Positions 27,091-34,549 of a stretch of 64,000 bases of DNA are shown here, piece by piece. The first letter of the stretch is position 1. The number at the start of each line of letters is the position of its first letter. Location of the stretch: NCBI RefSeq assembly GCF_002879885.1, contig NZ_PNYA01000004.1:124001-188000 (forward strand), written 5' to 3'. The position numbers and the translations under genes were made by a program. A model generated the notes under the pieces. It was not told where the DNA came from. It ran no database searches and saw nothing but the letters and a program-made list of their open reading frames with translations. This DNA is from Trinickia dabaoshanensis (GTDB taxonomy: Bacteria > Pseudomonadota > Gammaproteobacteria > Burkholderiales > Burkholderiaceae).

Positions 27091-27115
27091 GCGAAAAGCC
27101 CATGCCAACGACGAA
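27091..27115 (-). promoter_or_regulatory. PIP/hrpII box for the duplicated-domain gene
   Basis: On the minus strand TTCGT (27115-27111) and TTCGC (27095-27091) are 15 bases apart, 153 nt before the start at 26937. Confidence 0.85.
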
Positions 27116-27174
27116 TCGTCGGCGCGTGTAGGACGGCGCACCCAAGTCCGCACATTCCATCGCCGCTCAGCCGT

Positions 27175-27199
27175 TTCGCTCGCGGCTCGTCAATTTCGC
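27175..27199 (+). promoter_or_regulatory. PIP/hrpII box for the XopP-like gene
   Basis: TTCGC (27175-27179) and TTCGC (27195-27199) are 15 bases apart. Only 45 nt separate box and ATG, so with normal -10 spacing the transcript would have an extremely short leader. Confidence 0.85.
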
Positions 27200-27244
27200 C
27201 TTGCGCTCGCCCCTTCGGCTCATTGGCGTTCGATACTGGCCGGC

Positions 27245-29419
27245 ATGTCCAATGATCGAATCGGCCGCGCGCGCCCCACTCCGTCCGCAGACCCGGGCGA
27301 CGCATCGTCATCCGCAACGCCCGCGCCCGCCGCCGCGGCAGACCACTCCCGCGCGGGCGAGCCGAACGCACCCGCTCGCCCCGAAGCGTTGAACCGATTG
27401 CAAGGGCGCCGAGCCGCAGCGGCTTCGTCCGCAACCGGACGCCGTGCCGGCGTCGCGACGCTACTTGGTCACCGTACGGTGACTCGCAACGAGCAAGCGC
27501 AAATCGCCGAATATGTCGCCGCGGTCGAAGCCGCTCAACGGCACGGCAGTCAGTGGCAATTGAGCAGGGCCTTGGGCGGCCATGCCGATCCGCAAGCAAC
27601 GCTCGCTTCGGCCGACGCCGTCATCGCCGACCTAGTTCGCGGCTTGCAAGCGCTCGACAGCGCGAACGCACTGAATTTCGAGCCGCCGCAAGGCTACGAA
27701 GCCATCAAGGCGCAGTTGCATCGATACCTGCTACAAGCGGCCGAAGCGGGAACTCTCGCGCTGAGCGGCCAAATGCAGCAATGGCAAAGCACCGGCATGA
27801 AGGTCGACAACGTACGCGCGCCGGTAGACGAGCCCGGCGCACGGAACGTATCCACCGCCGGCGAAACGGCCGGTCCCTCTCATCGGCCGGCCGGCGCGCA
27901 ACAGCCTGCACGTTCGGAAGCGCCATCGGGGCAAGCCACCCTCATCGCGCTCGCGCTACAGAAGCTGTCCGACACCCGCGGGAAACTCGCCGGATACGAG
28001 CAAATCGTGGACGACTTTCCTCACTCGCAAGCGCAAGGCGCGACACACGATGCCCTGCGCGAGTTCGCGCGGCTTGCGAAGATCGTCGCGCAATCCGTCA
28101 CACGCGATGTCAATAGCCTCTCGATCCAACTGAACGTCGCGCGGCTCGAGTTGTTCGGCACCTCGCTCGACAGCATCTTGGGGCGAATGAATGCCCGATC
28201 GATGCAAGCGGTCGGGGATGCGCCGGTTGTGCAAGGGGCATGGGATGTCATCGATCGAGCCCGCGAGGTCGATCCGAAGCAGCTCGCCGATGCGAAAGTG
28301 GTCGCATCGGCCTACCTGGACGGCGTCGATGCGCTGAGCGAGCAGCTCTGTATCGAAGCGGCCTCCCGTATCGATGCGAACGACGACTCGCCTCTTTGGC
28401 GCTGCGCGCTCGAGGCGGCCGGTGCCTTTCAGACATATGGCGCTTACTTGCGCCAGGTGCGCGACGAAGCACGTCCCGGCGCGGCCGCATCGCCATCCAG
28501 TGCGGCAACGCCGGCCCATGCTGTCCAGGCACGGCCAACGCCCAATGCCGAAGACACGCGCGCCGACTCGTCCGGGGATTCGGGCCAGGAACGCCAAACG
28601 GCAAGCGCATCGCGCCGGCGCGCTCGTACGCCTGCGGCGTCAAGCGCGGCTGCCGAACGCAGCGCACCGAGTGGACGACCCGCACCCACGCAAGAACCCG
28701 CTCCGGCTCGGACACCGGCAATCAGCTACCGCGATCTAGCGCGCAGCGTCGACGGCGACGTCGTATCGATCGCGCGTGCGCTCGGGAAAGACTCGAGCAC
28801 GCTGGAACAGATGCGCAGCCCATCGTTCGATCCCATCGAATCCGCGCAGTACGCCCGCAATGCCGTGCAAAGCTGGCTGGGCGACATCGACAACGTTCGC
28901 AAGACATTGCGCCGCGCAACGGCCGGCGCGTCTGCCGCCCCGGCGCGAATCGAACAACTGACGGACCGGCTCGACGCGCTGACGGTGATTCACCAACACA
29001 TCGCCACGGTGGAATCGGACGCACTCAAAGCGCTCGCGTGTCCGAAAGCCAAGCACTTGAAACGCTTGTTGCAATTGAACCAACTCGAGCGCGTCGGCGC
29101 CCCGCTTCGATTGCCGTCCGACGGCGACGTGGAAAACAAAGGCACGCTCTTCGAAATGACGATCCAGCCGAAACCGCTTGCGAGCGGCGAGGCGGCGCGC
29201 CCGCTGTTCGTGCATTTGCATACGTCCGAACTCATGGATGCCGCAACGGCAGGCACGGTGGCGTTCAGAAGACTCACGGCCGCCCACGTCAAAACGGAGG
29301 CCCATCGACGGCTCGGCGCCAAATGGGAACAAATGGCGAACGCGTTGGGGTCCGTGCATCGCGGCAAGATCGATGCTGCGTTGCTCGGCGAGTTGCGTGC
29401 ATTCGCCCGTACGCCCTAA
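27245..29419 (+). CDS. T3SS effector, XopP/HLK (RipH) family
   Basis: 724 residues. Pro/Ala/Ser-rich disordered N-terminus (about 1-60), helical body, then a conserved C-terminal domain with AKHLKRLLQLNQLERVGAPLRL around residues 602-623, TIQPKPL and PLFVHLHTSELMDAATAGT, AAHVKTEAHRRLGAKWE. The HLK tripeptide and this C-terminal block are what I recognise as the XopP/HLK family, effectors of Xanthomonas and Ralstonia (several paralogues in Ralstonia). XopP targets the plant exocyst in Xanthomonas. ATG 27245 is the only start compatible with the upstream PIP box; a longer open frame reaches 26900 but crosses the box. Confidence 0.78.
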   Translation: MSNDRIGRARPTPSADPGDASSSATPAPAAAADHSRAGEPNAPARPEALNRLQGRRAAAASSATGRRAGVATLLGHRTVTRNEQAQIAEYVAAVEAAQRHGSQWQLSRALGGHADPQATLASADAVIADLVRGLQALDSANALNFEPPQGYEAIKAQLHRYLLQAAEAGTLALSGQMQQWQSTGMKVDNVRAPVDEPGARNVSTAGETAGPSHRPAGAQQPARSEAPSGQATLIALALQKLSDTRGKLAGYEQIVDDFPHSQAQGATHDALREFARLAKIVAQSVTRDVNSLSIQLNVARLELFGTSLDSILGRMNARSMQAVGDAPVVQGAWDVIDRAREVDPKQLADAKVVASAYLDGVDALSEQLCIEAASRIDANDDSPLWRCALEAAGAFQTYGAYLRQVRDEARPGAAASPSSAATPAHAVQARPTPNAEDTRADSSGDSGQERQTASASRRRARTPAASSAAAERSAPSGRPAPTQEPAPARTPAISYRDLARSVDGDVVSIARALGKDSSTLEQMRSPSFDPIESAQYARNAVQSWLGDIDNVRKTLRRATAGASAAPARIEQLTDRLDALTVIHQHIATVESDALKALACPKAKHLKRLLQLNQLERVGAPLRLPSDGDVENKGTLFEMTIQPKPLASGEAARPLFVHLHTSELMDAATAGTVAFRRLTAAHVKTEAHRRLGAKWEQMANALGSVHRGKIDAALLGELRAFARTP

Positions 29420-29493
29420 GGAAGTCCTGACAAGAAAATCCGCTTGAGCCGACTTCAAGCCCGCCGAGACCCGTGTAATAGTGCGCGCCGGCG

Positions 29494-29901
29494 TTGCATG
29501 ACCGTTCTCGATGGAATACAGAATTGGAAAAGATAATAGAAGAACCGCTATTCGTTCTGAACCGGGTAGTCGTGGTCGTATTGCCGAAGGCGCCGCTGAT
29601 CGAGTGGGTCAACCAACCGAGCATGGGCGCGCGCCCTTCCGTCTCGCTCGACGTTGCGCGGGCGGACCCCAATGTGTTTCTGATCCCGACTCAAGCGGAC
29701 GAATTCGAAGCGCCGGGAGCACTGTGGCTCGATGAGCACTGGGAGAGGTTGTTCGAGCGGGTATTGCGTGACTGGAGCGAGGATACGGGGCGATGGCCTC
29801 GAGCACGAACGAAAGCGCTCTTCGAACAATGGTGCGAAGTGAAGACCTACTCGGTGGTGTTCGACTGCTCGACACAGGCATTGCAATACAGCGACACGTG
29901 A
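29494..29901 (+). CDS. Conserved hypothetical protein
   Basis: 135 residues from a TTG; an alternative TTG at 29524 would give a protein beginning LEKIIEEPLFVLNRVVVVVLPKAPLIEWVNQ. No ATG precedes the likely conserved part. Soluble, acidic, with a Val-rich strand and several Trp; no domain recognised. No PIP box, so not obviously part of the Hrp regulon. Start uncertain. Confidence 0.5.
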   Translation: MHDRSRWNTELEKIIEEPLFVLNRVVVVVLPKAPLIEWVNQPSMGARPSVSLDVARADPNVFLIPTQADEFEAPGALWLDEHWERLFERVLRDWSEDTGRWPRARTKALFEQWCEVKTYSVVFDCSTQALQYSDT

Positions 29902-29949
29902 GCAGCGGTACCCGAGCGTGCAATTGAGCGGGAGCCTTAACAGCGTTCC

Positions 29950-32673
29950 CTAAGCTCGCTCGGCAATCCGGTCGACGGCGGCATCGTCCGCCTGGCCGAT
30001 CGGCAATTCGACCTTGATCGCCGTTCCCTTACCCGGCGCGCTCACGATATCGATGTTACCGCCGAGCATCAGCATCCGCTCCTTCATACCGGCTAGACCG
30101 AACGATCGCTTGCGTGTCGCCACCGGATCGAATCCGCAGCCGTCGTCGCGTACCTGAAGAAGACAGTCGTTGCCGACGCGCTCGAGCGTCACGGATACAT
30201 GACGGGCCCGCGCGTGGCGCGCGACGTTCGTGAGCGATTCCTGAACGATGCGGAACAGCGCGATGGCGCGCTCCTCGGCGAGCGGCAGCGTCTCATCGGG
30301 CACCGATAGCGAATGGCCGATCTGAGTGCCTCGCGAGAATTCCGCGGTCAGCCATTCGAGGGCGGCCGCGATGCCCGCGTCGAGCGCGCCCGGACGCAGC
30401 GAGGACACCGCATCGCGAACGACCTGCATCGTCTGGTCCGCCAGTTCCAACAGCTTTTGCACTTGCTCGGTCAGCTCGGGATTATCCGGTCCGAATCGGA
30501 TACGAAGCGTCGATGCCCCCATGCGCAAGGCCGTCAACTGCTGCCCGAGTTCGTCGTGCAGTTCGCGCGCGATACGCTTGCGCTCTTCCTCGCGCGCGGT
30601 CTCACGCCGTGAAGTCAGCTCGCGCAGGATGTCGTACGACTCGCGCAGGCGCTGCTCCACTTCCTTGCGGTCGGAGATGTCCCGCCAAATCGTCAGCCCG
30701 CTTTGCACCTGTCCGCGGGCGTCATACTCGGGTACGAGCTGCACGGACCAGCATTGCGGCTTGGTGGGCGTATCCCAGTTCAGTTCGAATTTGGCCGCCA
30801 CGCCCGTTCGCATGACGGCCCGTAACTTATCGCGAAATCGACGCGAGACCGCCGCGGGGGCATGGAGCACGTTTCCGGCTTTCTTGCCCAGCAGCACCGC
30901 CGCATCGCGGCCGCACACGCGCTCGAATTCCGGATTGACATAGATACGACGGCACTCGCGATCGTACCGAATGATCGGGTCCGGTGCATTCTCGGCCAAT
31001 GTTCGAAATGCGCGTTCGCTATCGCGAAGCGCGGTTTCCATTGCTCGCAGCCACGTAATGTCGCGCGCCACACCGAGTACGCTGACGACACGTCCCTCGG
31101 AATCGTGTTCGGGAATATGCCGAAGCTCGAACACCCGTACGCCGGACTCGGAATACCAGCGCGCCTCGGATTCGTTCGACACGCCCTCCGCGAAAGTTCT
31201 CTCGATGCCGATGCGAATACTCGCGATCAGTTCCGCCGAACCGTCGATCTCCAGCGTGCCCAGCGCCTTTCCGACGATCGCGTCCTGTGCGATCCCGAAT
31301 GCTTTGGTCACAGCCGGATTCACGTACAAATAACGGCCGTCCGCATCGAAGCGGCCGATCATATCGGGGAAATTTTCCGTCAACGTGCGGAACAACTGCT
31401 CACTGCGCTTCAGATCGTCGACATCGCGGCTAATCGCGAGCACGCTCGCGACCTCGCCGCTCGGCGTAAACTCCGGAACGATCCGAATGTGCCCCCAGCG
31501 AATTCGCCCGGCGGCATCGCGCAGGCGAACCTCTTCCGTCACTGCCTGACGTGTCTCCACCACTGTGCGCAAGCTGCGCATGTAACGCACGGGGTCGACG
31601 AACGCCCCCGTTTCCGCGGGTGTTTTTCCGACGACATCTTCCTTCGTGAGCGAACGCAACGCCGGGTTCGCGTAGATGCGCCGGAAGCTCAGATCGTAAC
31701 GCGCGATGTAATCGGGCGAGTGCTCGACGACGGCGCGAAAGGCCTGCTCGCTCGCGTGCAGCCGGTCTTCCGCTAGCTTGCGTTCGGTCACGTCACGGCC
31801 GAGTGCGAGCGCGCCGACCGTTTCGCCGTATAACGTGCGCTCCGGGAAAATGCGGATGTGATGGTAGCGAGGGCCGTTCCCCGTATCGGGCAGCCTCAAT
31901 TCGATGTCGCATTGACTTCCGGTTTCGATCGCCTGCTCGAGCAACGCTTGATACGGCGCCAGCCGCCGGTCGGGTTGGTGCTCGTTCGGGGTCTTGCCCA
32001 AAAGGTCCTGCAGCGGCCTGCGCATCAGCGCCGTCAGCCCCGAGTTCGCATACACGAGACGGCACGCGCGATCGTATCGGCAAATGATGTCGGAGCTGCT
32101 TTCCGCCAGGCTGCGAAACTGCCCTTCTAGTTCGTTTCGAACCGCCTCGAGCGAGACGGTACGCTTATCGCACGTCACATCGCGCGCGATGCCGAGAATG
32201 CGCCGAACCTGGCCCGAGGCATCGCACAGCGGCAGCAGCACCGCGTGGAGATCGCGGCATCCGTTGGCCGATTCAATCGTGCGTTCGTCTTCGCACGCCT
32301 CGCGCCGAGTCATGCAGCGGCAGGCGGCGCCGTAAATGAAGTCGGCAAGATCGCTCAGTTGCGTATCGTCGACGAACACGCCGGCCAGTTCGGCAGCCGG
32401 CGCGCCGAACAATCGCGCACAGGCGGGGTTAACCCGCAATAATCGCAACCGCCCGTTCGATGTCGACTCCAGCAAAAAGAGCACGTCGCCGGAGTGTTCG
32501 AAGAGGAGATCGAAGCGTTGCTCGGTTTCGAGTAACGCCTCGTTTTTGGCGGCGGGGCGCTCATCGCCTTGAGCCAACTGCCGTTCGAGCGCCTGCAGCG
32601 CCTCACGCAAGGCATCGTTCTCCCGCCGCAGCGCCTGTATGTCGTTCAGCGATTCGCGCGAAGCATTTTTCAT
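29950..32673 (-). CDS. Cytosolic multi-PAS sensor histidine kinase (NarX/NreB type)
   Basis: 907 residues, no membrane segment. A short coiled coil (about 8-40) is followed by five PAS domains (each with an F-R-x-L-x-E-x-x-P-D-x-I-type start; about 50-165, 185-300, 305-425, 430-550, 555-680). A HisKA_3 dimerisation domain with RIARELHDELGQQLTALR (phospho-His near 707) precedes an HATPase ending GLAGMKERMLMLGG, the NarL-partner class. It should phosphorylate a LuxR-type regulator, but none lies nearby, so it is an orphan. The stacked PAS domains suggest intracellular redox or ligand sensing. Confidence 0.9.
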   Translation of the reverse strand: MKNASRESLNDIQALRRENDALREALQALERQLAQGDERPAAKNEALLETEQRFDLLFEHSGDVLFLLESTSNGRLRLLRVNPACARLFGAPAAELAGVFVDDTQLSDLADFIYGAACRCMTRREACEDERTIESANGCRDLHAVLLPLCDASGQVRRILGIARDVTCDKRTVSLEAVRNELEGQFRSLAESSSDIICRYDRACRLVYANSGLTALMRRPLQDLLGKTPNEHQPDRRLAPYQALLEQAIETGSQCDIELRLPDTGNGPRYHHIRIFPERTLYGETVGALALGRDVTERKLAEDRLHASEQAFRAVVEHSPDYIARYDLSFRRIYANPALRSLTKEDVVGKTPAETGAFVDPVRYMRSLRTVVETRQAVTEEVRLRDAAGRIRWGHIRIVPEFTPSGEVASVLAISRDVDDLKRSEQLFRTLTENFPDMIGRFDADGRYLYVNPAVTKAFGIAQDAIVGKALGTLEIDGSAELIASIRIGIERTFAEGVSNESEARWYSESGVRVFELRHIPEHDSEGRVVSVLGVARDITWLRAMETALRDSERAFRTLAENAPDPIIRYDRECRRIYVNPEFERVCGRDAAVLLGKKAGNVLHAPAAVSRRFRDKLRAVMRTGVAAKFELNWDTPTKPQCWSVQLVPEYDARGQVQSGLTIWRDISDRKEVEQRLRESYDILRELTSRRETAREEERKRIARELHDELGQQLTALRMGASTLRIRFGPDNPELTEQVQKLLELADQTMQVVRDAVSSLRPGALDAGIAAALEWLTAEFSRGTQIGHSLSVPDETLPLAEERAIALFRIVQESLTNVARHARARHVSVTLERVGNDCLLQVRDDGCGFDPVATRKRSFGLAGMKERMLMLGGNIDIVSAPGKGTAIKVELPIGQADDAAVDRIAERA

Positions 32674-32921
32674 GCGTTACCTGCAAAGTTCAGGCATGCC
32701 GCGCAAAGGGCCGCGCGGCTAAAACGGGCCTGGCAGAAACATACCATGATCGCTCAGACGAGTCGTATTAATGTGTTTCATAGGATGTAAATCTGAATGT
32801 CCTCGAGGCCGGCGTTGGCAGCATGTAGATGCGCGATATCAAAGCGCAGGCGTGGGCAGCCTAAAGCCCGGGGCGCGCGATCGTTCGAACACGCAGCGAA
32901 AACGCGAGGCCGCTAGCGAGC

Positions 32922-34232
32922 CTACCGCTGGCGCGGCGGATTCGCAAAACCGGGAACCCGCTTCACCGCGGACTTCACCTGCTCGGGCGTGATGAGCCTC
33001 GTACATTCGAATTGCCGCGGCGTTCCCTTGTGACGCGGGCACCAGAAAAAATCCTGATGATCGAAACGCTGCCGTACGTCGTTCCAGCAGCTATTGCAGG
33101 CGTGATAGTTGATGACGCGAAAAGGCGTCGTGAACTCATTCGTCGCGTGCGTGAAGCCGCTAATCAAGACCGTGGGCGTACCCGATGCCCAAGCCAGCCA
33201 CGTAAGGCCGCTCGATAGGCCGATGAAGAGGCTCGCATGACGCAGCCACCGTGCGCGCTCTTGCAACGGCCGATCGCCCGTCTCGTCTTCGGCGCCATAG
33301 GGAATGTGATTCCAGACGTAGCCTACCCCGTGCGTCGGCTTTTGATCGATGCATACGACGCGGTAACCGTGATCCTTTAGAAAGGCCACGACTTCACGCC
33401 AGCCCGTGGGGTGATTCCAGTATTTCGCTTGCGTCGAGCTTTGAACCGCTATCGCAACATAGGGCGCCTCGATCGGCCGGCTCTCGTCCGCCAGAGCCAA
33501 GCGCGGCGCGTCTTCCTCGGGATCGACACCGAGGATGTAGGCCGCGGTCCGGTGCAACCCGACGAGCCGAAAATCGCAGGGCTGACGCGTAAAGTCGGCA
33601 TCGTCGAAGTAGAGCCCGAGATTGTAGGTCGCGTAAAAACGCTCGGGCAGCACCTGTTCGTGCGTGATGAATTCGATATCCGGATAGGCAGCGGCGAACA
33701 AGGGGATCAGCTTGTCCGACATTGCACACGTGAGCCGGCAGCCATGCCGGCGTTGAAACCTTACGGCATAGGGCAGCCATCCCACGACGTCGCCGATCGT
33801 GCCGACAGGGAATTGGATCAAGACCTGTTGCCCCGCTGCGTCATAACGATGGACGAACGACGGCGGATCGCTGGGCGCGCCGCTGCAGGGCTCGACCTCG
33901 ATGCAAAAGCGCACGTAGTACTTCTTGGTGCTCATGACCCAACCCGCTTCGAGTTCGGTTTCGAACAACACGTTATCGGTATCGATATCGCGCAGCCTCA
34001 CACGCCAGCCGCCGGCAGGCACGGCAACGCGGCAACCGTCGTTGAAATCGAAACGAATTCCGTTCGGTCCGGACTGAGTGGCAACCTCAGCCGGTGCGGG
34101 GAAAGCGGGTTTCGGCGCCTCGATGCCGGCGCTTGGCGCGACAGGTTCGATCAGCGACATGGCGGATGCAGTTTGGCAGCCGGAAACAGGCTCCGCCGGC
34201 GGAGGGCAGTGAGGGGATTGAGGACCGAGCAT
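32922..34232 (-). CDS. Autotransporter strand-loop-strand O-heptosyltransferase (TibC/BAHT family)
   Basis: 436 residues. Glycosyltransferase of GT-B shape with VLIQFPVGTIGDVVGWLPYAVRF, an acceptor/donor region AIAVQSSTQAKYWNHPTGWREVV, and GLSSGLTWLAWASGTPTVLISGF near the C-terminus. Four cysteines in CNSCW...FFWC...FEC fit the iron-binding site described for TibC. These enzymes add heptose to AIDA-type passenger repeats in the cytosol before export. It is divergent from such an autotransporter gene 317 bp away, its evident substrate. The first 24 residues are Pro-rich and may not be translated; ATG 34160 (MSLIEP) is an alternative. Confidence 0.88.
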   Translation of the reverse strand: MLGPQSPHCPPPAEPVSGCQTASAMSLIEPVAPSAGIEAPKPAFPAPAEVATQSGPNGIRFDFNDGCRVAVPAGGWRVRLRDIDTDNVLFETELEAGWVMSTKKYYVRFCIEVEPCSGAPSDPPSFVHRYDAAGQQVLIQFPVGTIGDVVGWLPYAVRFQRRHGCRLTCAMSDKLIPLFAAAYPDIEFITHEQVLPERFYATYNLGLYFDDADFTRQPCDFRLVGLHRTAAYILGVDPEEDAPRLALADESRPIEAPYVAIAVQSSTQAKYWNHPTGWREVVAFLKDHGYRVVCIDQKPTHGVGYVWNHIPYGAEDETGDRPLQERARWLRHASLFIGLSSGLTWLAWASGTPTVLISGFTHATNEFTTPFRVINYHACNSCWNDVRQRFDHQDFFWCPRHKGTPRQFECTRLITPEQVKSAVKRVPGFANPPRQR

Positions 34233-34549
34233 CGATAAACGCTTTAGAAAAGCGGGCCGAGCCGCGATAAGGATCGATTATCCGCCATTCGGACAGCCGC
34301 ATTGCGAACAGATGGATTCGGCATATCGACGTGCTTCAGGCACGAAAAAGGCTCACCGGCGGATGCAGCATTGCAGCCGCAATGCAACCCGTAGTTACAC
34401 GGCCTATTCAGGGCTTGCAATCGTCATATTATTTCCATGTGACGCCGGATCATGCCCTGCAGCCGGTTCGCACGAGTTCGTCCCTTTGCGGGCCCGCGGG
34501 GATCCACATACTACGTGCGGCCAGGAAAAACGATAAGGGAGGCGCGGGC
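34233..34549. other. Divergent intergenic region of the heptosyltransferase/autotransporter pair
   Basis: 317 bp. Apart from the autotransporter ribosome site (AAGGGAGG, 34535-34542) I see no PIP box, clear -35/-10 pair or terminator. Several TTCG words occur here, but none at the 20-bp period. Confidence 0.5.

Noticed and set aside
34331..34549. 73-codon in-frame extension of the autotransporter upstream of 34550
   Set aside because: The strong ribosome site and signal peptide belong to ATG 34550; the extension would bury the signal peptide.
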